A DNA stretch of 64,000 nucleotides. Source: an uncultured Chloracidobacterium sp. (GTDB lineage Bacteria > Acidobacteriota > Blastocatellia > Pyrinomonadales > Pyrinomonadaceae). A program made the position numbers and the translations under genes. Shown one piece after another: positions 33,412-42,578 of this stretch (positions are counted from its first letter, which is position 1; every line of letters starts with the position of its first letter). Below the pieces are notes generated by a model. That model was given only the letters and a program-made list of their open reading frames with translations. It made no database searches and was not told the origin of the DNA. The stretch is from assembly GCA_936914845.1 (NCBI GenBank), contig CAKZGE010000004.1:496001-560000 (forward strand). The letters are read 5' to 3'.

Positions 33412-34155
33412 ATGAAACCAGACCTTTCCATTGTTATTCCGGCGTATGAAGAAGAGGCCCGTTTGGGAGATACGCTTGGTTCGATCGCCGAATACATCGG
33501 CCGCGAAGGCCTTTTGGCGGAGATAATTGTGGTCGATGACGGTTCAAAAGACCGCACGGTCGCCGTTGCGAAAGAGGTTTTTGCGAGATATCCGAGTATT
33601 CCGGCCCGCGTTTTGGAATATGAGAAAAATCGCGGAAAGGGCTATGCGGTAAAGATCGGGTTACAGAACGCGGCGGCCGAGATCGCTGTATTCAGCGATG
33701 CCGATCTTTCCACTCCGATCGAAGAATTGCCGAAGCTGGCGGAGCCGATCCGAAATGGCGAATGCGACGTTGCATTTGGTTCGCGGGCACTTGACCGCAG
33801 TTTGATCGGCACGCATCAGCCGTGGCGTCGCGAACAGGGCGGCCGGGTTATGAATCTCATCATCAGGTCACTGTCCGGATTGCCTTTTTCGGACACACAA
33901 TGCGGTTTCAAGGCATTTAACATGAAAAAATTCGGGCCGCTGCTTGATGTGATGACGATCGATCGGTTTGGCTTCGACGTAGAATTTTTGTTTGTTGCCC
34001 AACACGCCGGACTGCGGTTGTGCGAAATACCTGTCCGCTGGAACAACGTCGAAGGTTCGAAAGTAAGCGTTTTTCGAGATACCAAAAGGATGATGACCGA
34101 GCTGATGCAAATAAGACGCAACGCTCGAAAAGGTGTTTACGGGCAAAAGCGGTAA
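33412..34155 (+). CDS. Family 2 glycosyltransferase (dolichyl-phosphate-glucose synthase type)
   Basis: The ATG at 33412 is chosen over the TTG directly before it. The 247-residue protein has LSIVIPAYEEEARLGDTL, the DxD region IVVDDGSKDRTV, AVFSDADLSTPIEELP, DTQCGFKAFNMK, and the acceptor segment DRFGFDVEFLFVAQHAGL. It resembles DPM1/Alg5-like enzymes that load a sugar onto polyprenyl phosphate at the membrane face. It is divergent from the S41 peptidase and followed by a decayed toxin-antitoxin pair. Confidence 0.88.
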   Translation: MKPDLSIVIPAYEEEARLGDTLGSIAEYIGREGLLAEIIVVDDGSKDRTVAVAKEVFARYPSIPARVLEYEKNRGKGYAVKIGLQNAAAEIAVFSDADLSTPIEELPKLAEPIRNGECDVAFGSRALDRSLIGTHQPWRREQGGRVMNLIIRSLSGLPFSDTQCGFKAFNMKKFGPLLDVMTIDRFGFDVEFLFVAQHAGLRLCEIPVRWNNVEGSKVSVFRDTKRMMTELMQIRRNARKGVYGQKR

Positions 34156-34172
34156 GAGGTATAATTTTAATC

Positions 34173-34411
34173 ATGGATTGGTCGAACAAGATCATTAGCG
34201 ACCCAGCGATAATGTCAGAAAGCCGACTATAAAGGGTACTCGTTTGTCAATCGAACTGATTCTAGGCAGATTGGCAGACGGTTGGAGCGAAAAGGATATC
34301 CTTGAAAGCTATCCCAACTTGACGAGAGAAGATATGCGAGCAGTGTTCGCTTACGTTCAAGACTGTCTGAAAGATGGTATGTTAGTTCATGAAGGTCTCA
34401 TCCTGAAATGA
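34173..34411 (+). pseudogene. Frameshifted DUF433 antitoxin
   Basis: The start MDWSNKIISDPAIMS and the following segment KPTIKGTRLSIELILG are both DUF433 sequence but lie in different frames. One base is missing around 34221-34225, where a GGA (Gly) codon is expected between S and K. Downstream, ADGWSEKDILESYPNLTRED completes the domain. DUF433 proteins are small helix-turn-helix antitoxin-like proteins. Because the next gene is broken too, this reads as true decay more than a sequencing error. Confidence 0.75.
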
Positions 34412-34726
34412 ATGAATTTCTTGCGGATGAGAATTTTCCGTTGCCTAGCTTCCACCACATAAGAAGATCTAATGTCGATATCGTGCACCTTGGTATCGAT
34501 TCGCCGTCAATTAATGATCGCGAAGTAATAGAGACAGCGGTGACCACGGCGAGCTTATTTTTACGCAGGGAATTGTCCAAGAGGAGTCATTTACTATCGT
34601 TTGACAAGTTATAGACCAACCGAATTGGGTGAGATCCTGTTAAAGCTGATCCAAGCCGAAGTCAGATTTGATGGATATTTTACGGTAATATCTTCTTCGG
34701 TGATTCGGCAGCGGCCACTGAACTAG
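34408..34726 (+). pseudogene. Broken DUF5615 PIN-like toxin
   Basis: The start overlaps the antitoxin end as ATGA. MNEFLADENFPLPSFHHIR and VDIVHLGIDSPSINDREVIE are DUF5615, a PIN-like fold family usually found with DUF433. After that the frame is lost. A segment DHGELIFTQGIVQE lies in a second frame, apparently with about 12 codons deleted before it (the EREGRIILTFDR region of relatives). The end GVIYYRLTSYRPTELGEILL lies in a third frame from 34583. Two frame breaks and a deletion make a functional product unlikely. Confidence 0.75.
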
Positions 34727-34756
34727 GGTCGTTCCGCGTCACACCTTAATTGACCA

Positions 34757-35503
34757 ATGACTGCGAAATTAAATGTAAATATCGACCATGTCGCGACCAT
34801 TCGCGAAGCACGCAAGACCATTGAGCCGAGCATAGTCACGGCCGCCGTAATATGTGAGCAAGCGGGTGCAAATGGCATTACCGTCCATTTGCGGCAAGAC
34901 CGCCGCCACATTCAGGACCGCGACATCGAGGTGTTGCGTGATGTGGTGACGACCTATCTGAACGTAGAGATGGCCGCCACCGACGAGATGATCGAGATCG
35001 CCGCCCGAACCGTGCCGGATGCCGTTTCGCTCGTGCCGGAAAATCCCGGCGAAGTAACGACCGAAGGCGGCTTAGACGTCGTGGCAAATTTTGAACGAGT
35101 GCGTTCGACAGTTGAACAGCTTCGTTCGGCAGGTATTTTTGTCAGTATTTTTATTGACCCGGAACTGGAACAGATCGATGCGGCCAAACGCTGCGGTGTA
35201 GATCAGGTCGAACTTTGTACGGCGGAATATGCGGAGCTGACGCTGAGTTCGCGGGCGGCTCACGGCCACGGCAGGCAAAAGGCGGTACACGAGATATTCC
35301 GCATTGATAAGGCCGCAAAGCATGCCGATTCGCTCGGAATGCTGGCAGCCGCCGGCCACGGGCTTACCTACCGCAATGTCGGTGAATTAGCTGCCGTATC
35401 CCAGATCAGCGAATTCAACATAGGCCACAATATTATTTCACGCGCGGTCTTCGTCGGCCTCAGTCAGGCCGTAAAAGAGATGATCGCGGCGATCAAAGAT
35501 TAA
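34757..35503 (+). CDS. pdxJ: Pyridoxine 5'-phosphate synthase
   Basis: The 248-residue TIM barrel has LNVNIDHVATIREARK at the N-terminus, GANGITVHLRQDRRHIQDRD (phosphate and substrate binding), VSLVPENPGEVTTEGGLDV and LAAAGHGLTYRNVGE near the end. PdxJ condenses 3-amino-1-hydroxyacetone phosphate with deoxyxylulose phosphate to give pyridoxine 5'-phosphate. Its presence implies the DXP-dependent vitamin B6 route. Length is normal and no other pdx gene is nearby. Confidence 0.96.
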   Translation: MTAKLNVNIDHVATIREARKTIEPSIVTAAVICEQAGANGITVHLRQDRRHIQDRDIEVLRDVVTTYLNVEMAATDEMIEIAARTVPDAVSLVPENPGEVTTEGGLDVVANFERVRSTVEQLRSAGIFVSIFIDPELEQIDAAKRCGVDQVELCTAEYAELTLSSRAAHGHGRQKAVHEIFRIDKAAKHADSLGMLAAAGHGLTYRNVGELAAVSQISEFNIGHNIISRAVFVGLSQAVKEMIAAIKD

Positions 35504-35541
35504 ACTTGGAACTTCTTCGCGGAAATGGTATCTAACATATT

Positions 35542-35994
35542 ATGTGTAAGATATCGCAGATCTATTTTGCCTTCGGTTATGTTTTTCTGACCATTGCCTG
35601 TTCAATGACAGTTTGGTCGCAGAAAGACTTAAAACCTGATCCGGCATGTCTCGCTTCGATATCGAGGACTAAAAACACTATCTCCTTTGGTGTCGTGAAC
35701 TGGAAAGCACTCAAATTGGTGAAACCTGAGTATCCTCCATTGGCCCTTATAGCCGGTGTTGAAGACAAATTGGTCGTGCAGGTTTTGATCGATCCTTGCG
35801 GCAGTGTTTCGCAGGCTAATGTGGTCTCGGGTCATCCGCTGCTAAAACACTATTCATTGAAAGCCGCCAAAGCCTCTATTTTCAAACCGTTAACTATATC
35901 GGGAAAGGCTGTTTGGGGTTATGGGACAATTATTTACAATTACTCATCAGACAAAAAACCGGAGAATCCTTCACCAACAGACGAAGGCCGTTAA
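35542..35994 (+). CDS. Exported TonB C-terminal domain protein
   Basis: The 150-residue product has an N-terminal signal or membrane anchor (AFGYVFLTIACSMTVWSQ) and a TonB-type C-terminal domain: KLVKPEYPPLALIAGVEDK, VQVLIDPCGSVSQANVVSGH and AAKASIFKPL. It has two cysteines and lacks the Pro-rich periplasm-spanning region of full TonB. It may be a partial or accessory energy transducer, or a TonB-like signalling protein. No TonB receptor is adjacent. Confidence 0.75.
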   Translation: MCKISQIYFAFGYVFLTIACSMTVWSQKDLKPDPACLASISRTKNTISFGVVNWKALKLVKPEYPPLALIAGVEDKLVVQVLIDPCGSVSQANVVSGHPLLKHYSLKAAKASIFKPLTISGKAVWGYGTIIYNYSSDKKPENPSPTDEGR

Positions 35995-36020
35995 ATCGGT
36001 CCACGCAAGACCAGCTAATT

Positions 36021-38912
36021 TCACTTTTTCAGCAGCGGACGCAATGCTTGGCCGGTGTAGCTTTTTTTGATCTTTGCCACTTGTTCCGGCGTTCCGATGG
36101 CGACGATCTTACCGCCGCCGAGACCGCCTTCGGGGCCGAGGTCGATGATGTGATCGGCCGACTTTATCACGTCCAGATTGTGTTCGATGACAATGACCGT
36201 GTTGCCGAGATCAACCAGCCGCTGGAGCACTTCGAGCAATTTATGCACATCGGCGAAATGCAGGCCGGTCGTCGGTTCGTCCAAAATGTAGATGGTCTTG
36301 CCGGTGGCCCGCTTTGAAAGCTCTTTGGCAAGCTTTATCCGTTGGGCCTCGCCGCCGGAGAGCGTGGTCGAAGATTGCCCGATCTTGATGTAGCCAAGCC
36401 CGACATCAATTAAAGTTTGCAGTTTTTGCTTGATCTGCGGAATATTTTCCAATATCGGCAGCGCGTCTTCGATGGTGGTGTCGAGCAATTCGGCGATCGA
36501 AAGCCCTTTATATTTTACGGTCAGCGTTTCGCGGTTATAGCGGTGGCCGCGGCACACATCGCAGGTCACGTAAACGTCGGGCAGAAAGTTCATCTCGATC
36601 CGCTTCAGGCCGCCGCCCTCGCATTCTTCACAACGGCCGCCTTTAACGTTAAACGAAAAACGTCCCGCCTTATAGCCGCGGGCACGAGATTCGGGCAGCA
36701 TCGCATAAAGATCGCGGATCGGCGAAAAAAGTCCGGTATAGGTTGCCGGATTCGAGCGCGGCGTGCGTCCGATGGGCGTTTGATCGATCTCGATTATTTT
36801 ATCAACCAGATCGAGGCCTTCGACGCGATCGTGTTCGAGCGGTTCGACCGCCGAACTGTAAACGTGTGAATAGAGTGCGGGATAAAGAATATCCTCGACC
36901 AGCGTCGATTTGCCCGAACCGGAAACGCCCGTGACGACCGTGAAAATGCCGAGCGGAAATTCGACATCGATATTTTTAAGGTTATGGGCACGGGCGCCAT
37001 GAATAGAAATGCGTTTACCGTTCGGTTGGCGGCGTTCTTTCGGCAATTCGATCTGAAGTTTGCCGGACATATATCGCCCGGTCAGAGAACGCGGGTCTTT
37101 TTCGATATCGGCAGGCGAACCCGCAGCGATCAATTCGCCGCCGTGGGTGCCGGCCAGCGGGCCAAGATCAATGACGTGGTCGGCATGTTCGATGGTCTCT
37201 TCGTCGTGTTCGACGACGAGCACCGTATTGCCGAGGTCGCGGAGGTCTTTCAATGTGCCGATCAATTTTTTATTGTCTCGCGGATGCAGGCCGATGCTCG
37301 GTTCATCAAGCACATAAAGCACACCGCGAAGCCGCGAACCGATCTGCGTAGCAAGCCGGATGCGTTGGCCTTCGCCGCCCGAAAGCGTTGCCGATCCGCG
37401 GTTGAGCGTCAAATAGCCAAGTCCGACGGCATCCAAAAACACGAGGCGGTCGCGAATTTCACGGAGGACGAGCCCGGCGATCTTTTCTTCGCGTTCGTCA
37501 AGCCTGACGGCTGAAAAACTTTGCACGGCTTCGCTGATCGGCAGGTCGCTGTAATCGGCGATGCCCAGCCCATTGACCTTGACAGCCAAACTTTCCGGCT
37601 GGAGCCGTTTTCCTTTGCAGACCGGACAGGCAACGGGCGCGATCAGCTCTTCCAATTCACCGCGGATCTTTTCGCTCGGCGGATTTTCAAGCCTTTCGTG
37701 CATCGCGTGGATCGCACCTTTCCATTCGCGTTCGATCTTGTAAACGCCGTGGGTAAATGTCAGGCGATCTTTCGTGCCGTCAAAAAAGGCTGTGCGAACC
37801 TCTTCGGGCAGCTCACGAAACGGGCGTTTCAAAAGTTCCGCCGAAGCTGCCGCAGCATCTTTTGCTCTACTTTTTTTCGTTTTCGCTTTGGTGTCGCTAG
37901 GCGAACCCAAGCGGTCGTTGCCGGTAAAACGGTCGATAACGGCGGCGAGTGCGGCCGCGAGAAATTTGCCGCCTGCGGTGTCTATTCCGCCCATGAATTT
38001 GACTTTGCCGGCCGGCTGGCTCTGGTCCGGGACAATGCGTGCGGCATCGATCTGCAGAACCGTGCCCAGCCCTTGGCAACGTTTACACGCGCCGTATGCG
38101 GAATTGAACGAAAATGAACGCGGTTCGAGCGGAGCGATATTTATGCCGCAATCGACGCACGCCATTTTCTCGGAATAGAGTTTTTCTTCGCCGTCGATGA
38201 TAGAAACGACGACGGCTCCGTCGGTCAATTTTAAGGCTGTTTTGACCGATTCTGAAAGGCGTTCGGCGATGCCGTCTTTGATCAACAGGCGGTCCACGAT
38301 CACTTCGATCGTATGATTGCGGCGTTTATCAAGCTTGATCTCTTCATCAAGCTGGCGGATCTCGCCATCAATGCGGGCCCGCAAATAGCCGTCGCGATGC
38401 AGTTTTTCGATCTCTTTTTTGAATTCGCCTTTCCGGCCGCGAACGATCGGGGCGAGGATCATGACGCGTTCGCCCTCCGGCAGGGCAGAGATGCGAGCCG
38501 TGATCTGTTCGACGGATTGCCGCGTTATCGCCGCTCCGCATTGGTGGCAGTGGGGCTGGCCGATCGAAGAGAACAGCAGCCGCATATAGTCGTAGATCTC
38601 CGTCACGGTGCCGACGGTGGAACGCGGCGAACGCGAAACGGTTTTTTGTTCAATGGAAATGGCCGGCGAAAGACCTTCGACGGAATCGACATCAGGCTTT
38701 TCCAATTGGTCCAGGAACTGGCGGGCGTAGGCAGACAGCGATTCGACATAGCGCCGCTGGCCTTCGGCATAGATGGTGTCAAAAGCCAGCGAAGATTTGC
38801 CGGAGCCGGATAACCCGGTGATGACGGTCAGCTTATCACGCGGGATGTCAACGTCGATATTCTTTAGATTATGTTGGCGGGCACCGCGAACGGTGATCTC
38901 TTTGATACTCAT
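36021..38912 (-). CDS. uvrA: Excinuclease ABC subunit A
   Basis: The start at 38912 (MSIKEITVRGARQHNLKNI) is the family start; an upstream ATG would add ten residues. The 963-residue protein has both ATPase halves: Walker A GLSGSGKSSLAFDT and GVSGSGKSTLVEDI, signature STTLSGGEAQRIKLAKEL, zinc fingers CACVD-type (CGINIAPLEPRSF region; CEECEGGGLKRI), and the ABC signature LSGGEGQRIRLATQIG. UvrA scans DNA for damage in nucleotide excision repair and loads UvrB. The stop codon is close to the convergent TonB-like gene. Confidence 0.97.
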   Translation of the reverse strand: MSIKEITVRGARQHNLKNIDVDIPRDKLTVITGLSGSGKSSLAFDTIYAEGQRRYVESLSAYARQFLDQLEKPDVDSVEGLSPAISIEQKTVSRSPRSTVGTVTEIYDYMRLLFSSIGQPHCHQCGAAITRQSVEQITARISALPEGERVMILAPIVRGRKGEFKKEIEKLHRDGYLRARIDGEIRQLDEEIKLDKRRNHTIEVIVDRLLIKDGIAERLSESVKTALKLTDGAVVVSIIDGEEKLYSEKMACVDCGINIAPLEPRSFSFNSAYGACKRCQGLGTVLQIDAARIVPDQSQPAGKVKFMGGIDTAGGKFLAAALAAVIDRFTGNDRLGSPSDTKAKTKKSRAKDAAAASAELLKRPFRELPEEVRTAFFDGTKDRLTFTHGVYKIEREWKGAIHAMHERLENPPSEKIRGELEELIAPVACPVCKGKRLQPESLAVKVNGLGIADYSDLPISEAVQSFSAVRLDEREEKIAGLVLREIRDRLVFLDAVGLGYLTLNRGSATLSGGEGQRIRLATQIGSRLRGVLYVLDEPSIGLHPRDNKKLIGTLKDLRDLGNTVLVVEHDEETIEHADHVIDLGPLAGTHGGELIAAGSPADIEKDPRSLTGRYMSGKLQIELPKERRQPNGKRISIHGARAHNLKNIDVEFPLGIFTVVTGVSGSGKSTLVEDILYPALYSHVYSSAVEPLEHDRVEGLDLVDKIIEIDQTPIGRTPRSNPATYTGLFSPIRDLYAMLPESRARGYKAGRFSFNVKGGRCEECEGGGLKRIEMNFLPDVYVTCDVCRGHRYNRETLTVKYKGLSIAELLDTTIEDALPILENIPQIKQKLQTLIDVGLGYIKIGQSSTTLSGGEAQRIKLAKELSKRATGKTIYILDEPTTGLHFADVHKLLEVLQRLVDLGNTVIVIEHNLDVIKSADHIIDLGPEGGLGGGKIVAIGTPEQVAKIKKSYTGQALRPLLKK

Positions 38913-39168
38913 CTCAGTTACTACAGATATAAATTCTGCCAATGGTCAAAACGAGTATTTTAACACACCCGGAGCCGTGGCCGAAAACAATCTGATGGAA
39001 CAGAAGCTTAATTGGATGAAAGTCGCCCAACAGGTAGGCTATAAAATCTCGACAATCAGGTGGAACTTGATAGACAGCAGCAGGTAATCGGTGAACGTCA
39101 ACTCAAAACATCAAAGAACCTTGGTTTGGAGAGAAATCCAGACAACCTGCAACGAAAATAGGCTGGGC

Positions 39169-39996
39169 CTATCCGACCTTGAATCTTCCGTTGACGATCT
39201 TGACCGAATCAGGATCCATTTTCATCACGGAACGGATCATTTCGCCAGCCAAAAGACGTGCGGTTTTCTGTGTTTGGCGGTTTTGGGTCTGCTTGCCTTC
39301 CATGTAAGTGGCGAGCGGCAGTGCGGCAAAGCCGATCAGAGCGTCATGAATAGTTTGCTTATCTTTATCCGAGGTGCGGCTGAAATCGTCGGATTCATCA
39401 ATGCTTTCATTGAGAGCGTTGTAAAGCTGCTGCATGGCGTCTTCGCTCGGTTCCGCCACATCGTGGTAAACGGTCAGGTTCGAAGCGACAAAAAATGCCA
39501 AAGCACCGGCCATGTTATTCTGCCATCCGCGTTTGCGGGCTTCGACGGCATAGGCCTGTTTGGCGGCTGTGACGACGGCCCGGACCACCTGCTCGTCCTG
39601 CGGTTTCAATGACATTGCATCGACCAAGATCGATGTGGTATCAAGGTTCGGGTCGGGGCGGAAAACGCCGTAATTCTTGGCGGTGTGGTCGTCGAAACTG
39701 TCGCCGACATCAACATCTTCGGTTTTATAGATGTTCCGTTTAACGACTGGCGGCGTTTTTTTCGTTCTTGAATTGCGCGTTTTAGCGGTGGCCGGATCTT
39801 TGCGGGCAGGCTTCGCCGGTTTGGCCGATTGCCGCTGCAGATTGGTGCCCAATTTACTGAAGATGCCGGAAGTAGCCTTGCCGATGCCGGCGGAGCTAAG
39901 AGCTCCGGAACCGCTGTAACCATGGCCGGAAGTTTGAGCCGAAAGCGACGCCGGCAGCAGAACGGTGAACAAAAGCGTGACGAACAAAAAACGCAT
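39169..39996 (-). CDS. Exported DUF6683-like protein
   Basis: The ATG at 39996 follows a Shine-Dalgarno AGGTGAGG and gives a clean signal peptide (FLFVTLLFTVLLPASLSAQ). A GTG at 40011 is possible. The 275-residue protein has a Ser/Gly and Lys-rich linker (residues 25-80), then a helical domain with VVTAAKQAYAVEARKRG, NMAGALAFFVASNLTVYHD and IHDALIGFAALPLA. This matches the DUF6683 pattern as I know it. Function is unknown. Confidence 0.6.
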   Translation of the reverse strand: MRFLFVTLLFTVLLPASLSAQTSGHGYSGSGALSSAGIGKATSGIFSKLGTNLQRQSAKPAKPARKDPATAKTRNSRTKKTPPVVKRNIYKTEDVDVGDSFDDHTAKNYGVFRPDPNLDTTSILVDAMSLKPQDEQVVRAVVTAAKQAYAVEARKRGWQNNMAGALAFFVASNLTVYHDVAEPSEDAMQQLYNALNESIDESDDFSRTSDKDKQTIHDALIGFAALPLATYMEGKQTQNRQTQKTARLLAGEMIRSVMKMDPDSVKIVNGRFKVG

Positions 39997-40058
39997 ATCG
40001 GAATACCTCACCTATCTAAGGCGTAAAAACCGTACTAAAAAGGTCGAAAAATATTCAT

Positions 40059-41141
40059 CTATTTGGCCCGGGTCATGATCACCAATTCCGGCTTCATTGC
40101 TTCGATCGAGATCTGGCGGGCGACCTCTTCTGCAATGGAGCGGATCGACTGTGCTTGCGGCGAGTCCGGAGCCGAGATAACAACCGGAACGCCTTTATCA
40201 CCGCCTTCGCGAACCTCAAGGCCCAGCGGAACCTGTCCCAACAATCTTAGACCGTATTCGTCGGCCAATTTTTGCCCACCGCCGGTGCCAAAAATGTCAT
40301 AACGCGTTCCCGTATCGGGAGCAACGAAATAGGACATATTTTCGACCACGCCTAAAACGGAGATCGATACCTGTTCGAACATCTTTACTGCCCGCCGGAC
40401 GTCTGAGAGCGAAACTTCCTGTGGGGTAGTCACCAGAACGGCACCCTGAACCGGAACAAGCTGAGCCAGCGATAGCTGCACATCGCCGGTTCCCGGCGGC
40501 ATATCGACGATCAAATAATCCAGCTCGCCCCAATTAACGTCCGTCAGAAATTGGCGGACAACACCATGCAGCATCGGGCCGCGAAGGATCATCGGTTTGT
40601 CGGGCGGCACGAGCACGGCCATCGAGATCATCTTGACGCCATAGGCTTTGATCGGCTGCAGCTGTCCGTTCTCGACCTCCGGCTGATCATAACCGGTTCC
40701 GAGCATTAACGGCACGTTCGGGCCGTAAACATCGGCATCCATCAACCCCACCTTGGCGCCGTCCAAGGCAAGCGAAACGGCCAGGTTGACCGCGATGGTC
40801 GATTTGCCGACGCCGCCTTTTCCGCTTGAAACTGCAATGATGTTCTTAACGCCCGGAATCGCGACATTATTTGCCACGCCGCGGCCTTGCGGTACCTCAG
40901 AATCCATCGTTACGGCCACGTTCTCGACCCCCTCGAGAGCGCCGACGATCTCACGGGCCTGGCCTTCCATTTCATCTTTGACGGGGCAAGCAGGCGTGGT
41001 AAGCACAATGCGAAAGGCGACATCGCCGCCGCTTATCTTAACGTCGCGAACAAAGCCGAGAGCGACAATGTCTTTTTTTAGGTCCGGGTCGATGATCGCC
41101 TTTAGCGATTCGAGAATTTTTTCTTCGGAAAGTTGATTCAT
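40059..41141 (-). CDS. Mrp/NBP35-type iron-sulfur carrier ATPase
   Basis: The 360-residue protein has an N-terminal DUF59/MIP18 domain (ALGFVRDVKISGG), then a deviant Walker A ISVSSGKGGVGKSTIAVNL and switch motifs ADVYGPNVPLMLG and DMPPGTGDVQLSLAQ. Such proteins (Mrp, ApbC, Ind1 relatives) bind and transfer 4Fe-4S clusters. The usual CxxC near the C-terminus is absent; the segment VAPDTGTRYDIFG lacks the expected cysteines, so cluster binding in the standard dimer site is uncertain. Confidence 0.88.
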   Translation of the reverse strand: MNQLSEEKILESLKAIIDPDLKKDIVALGFVRDVKISGGDVAFRIVLTTPACPVKDEMEGQAREIVGALEGVENVAVTMDSEVPQGRGVANNVAIPGVKNIIAVSSGKGGVGKSTIAVNLAVSLALDGAKVGLMDADVYGPNVPLMLGTGYDQPEVENGQLQPIKAYGVKMISMAVLVPPDKPMILRGPMLHGVVRQFLTDVNWGELDYLIVDMPPGTGDVQLSLAQLVPVQGAVLVTTPQEVSLSDVRRAVKMFEQVSISVLGVVENMSYFVAPDTGTRYDIFGTGGGQKLADEYGLRLLGQVPLGLEVREGGDKGVPVVISAPDSPQAQSIRSIAEEVARQISIEAMKPELVIMTRAK

Positions 41142-41259
41142 TGGTTCAAGTAACCTGTGTCGATGGACAGGTAAACGAATATTCTAGCAAATTTCTCAGA
41201 TAGAAATGAACCGGCGAGCGGTTTTGCGTATCGATCTGGTATTCGCGATAATTCAAAAT

Positions 41260-41631
41260 ATGAAGGAAGTGAAATTTTATTGGCTGCCGAATTGTTCCAC
41301 TTGCCAAAAAGCAGAACGGTGGTTGGAGCGCCGCGGCGTCAAGATAGACACATACCGCGATCTAAAGGCCGAACCGCTTTCACGGCAAGAGGTCGAGGAC
41401 CTCGCGAAAAAGGTTGGCGGTGCCGACGATCTTTTCTCGAAACGCGCTATTAAATACCGCGAAATGAAGCTGAATGAGCGCGTTGTTCCGGAATCGGAGA
41501 TGCTGCAGCTGATGACGGATGAATACACCTTTATCAAACGGCCGGTAATGGTTATCGGTAAACATGGCGTCGCGGGATTTTTCGAGCGTTCGTACATTTC
41601 GTTTTTGGACGAGAATCTGTGGAACAAATAG
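41260..41631 (+). CDS. Spx/ArsC family redox protein
   Basis: The ATG at 41260 (MKEVKFYWLPNCSTCQKAE) gives the family start. The 123-residue thioredoxin-fold protein has CSTC (C12, C15), a family-typical KYREMKLNE segment and IKRPVMVIGK. The CxxC arrangement is that of Spx and YffB more than classic ArsC. It may reduce disulfides or arsenate; the role is not clear. It overlaps the start of the ygfZ gene by 13 bases. Confidence 0.8.
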   Translation: MKEVKFYWLPNCSTCQKAERWLERRGVKIDTYRDLKAEPLSRQEVEDLAKKVGGADDLFSKRAIKYREMKLNERVVPESEMLQLMTDEYTFIKRPVMVIGKHGVAGFFERSYISFLDENLWNK

Positions 41632-42470
41632 ACCTGCTAAATGAAGCGGAGATCGGGCTGTATCAGAGAATAGCAAGCGGAGCAACGGGATGTTTCGCCC
41701 GCGAGCGAGCGTTGATCGCGGTTTGGGGAAAAGAAGCGGTCCAATTTCTGAACGGCATGATCACCAATGATGTGGCCGCTCTCGAAGACGGCGGCGAGAT
41801 GCTGGCTGCCTTTCCGAATGCCAAAGGACGGCTGCTGGCGGTCGTTCGGGTACTCCGCCGCGGCGAAAGGTATTTGTTCGACGTTGAGGCGGCGAATCAC
41901 GCGGCTGTCTATCAAAATCTTTTTCGATTTACATTTGCCGGAGATTTTTTCGTCGCGGATCTTTCGGCCGACTACGACTTTTTTGATATTTTCGGCACTA
42001 TCCCGCAGATAGAAGGCGAAATGTTGAAGTTTGCCGCCGGGCCGGTCGCGGGTGTTTTTGTGCCGAAGGGAAGTTCGGCAAAAGGCGAGGAAGTATCGCC
42101 GGAGCTTTTTGAGCTATTGCGGATAGAGGCCGGACTGCCGCTTTTCGGCGTCGATATGGACGAAGCGACCATTGTGCCGGAACTTGGGCTGGATGGGTTA
42201 ATCTCTTATAACAAAGGCTGCTACATCGGCCAGGAGATCATCGCCCGGATATATTTTCGCGGCCATGTGGCGAAACAGCTTTCAAGATTGGTATTCGACG
42301 TTGCGGCTGCGGCGGGTGCCGGCCAGGAATTGTTTTCGGAGGAAGGAAAACCGGCCGGGAAGATCACGTCTGCTATCTATTCTCCGATCGCCGGAAAAAC
42401 AGCGGCCTTGGGCTATGTTCGATATGAATTCCTAAACAACGAGAACAAATTGATCAACAAAGATATCTAG
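41619..42470 (+). CDS. ygfZ: YgfZ/GcvT family folate-binding protein
   Basis: The 283-residue protein starts at a GTG inside the preceding gene. It has the GcvT-like fold segments AVWGKEAVQFLNGMITNDV and LLRIEAGLPLFGVD, and the diagnostic KGCYIGQEIIARI, whose cysteine is the conserved residue of YgfZ/IBA57. The family supports Fe-S cluster repair and synthesis with a folate cofactor. The overlap with an Spx-like gene suggests a shared redox or Fe-S role. Confidence 0.92.
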   Translation: MEQIDLLNEAEIGLYQRIASGATGCFARERALIAVWGKEAVQFLNGMITNDVAALEDGGEMLAAFPNAKGRLLAVVRVLRRGERYLFDVEAANHAAVYQNLFRFTFAGDFFVADLSADYDFFDIFGTIPQIEGEMLKFAAGPVAGVFVPKGSSAKGEEVSPELFELLRIEAGLPLFGVDMDEATIVPELGLDGLISYNKGCYIGQEIIARIYFRGHVAKQLSRLVFDVAAAAGAGQELFSEEGKPAGKITSAIYSPIAGKTAALGYVRYEFLNNENKLINKDI

Positions 42471-42578
42471 AATATTGAGTGCCGGGCCGTGATCGGATAC
42501 CGGCGGCAAAGTCTTACCTTTCTTCAAAATAGAATTTGCGGACCCCCGACGGTGACGCACCGCGTCCACCACGGCCGC

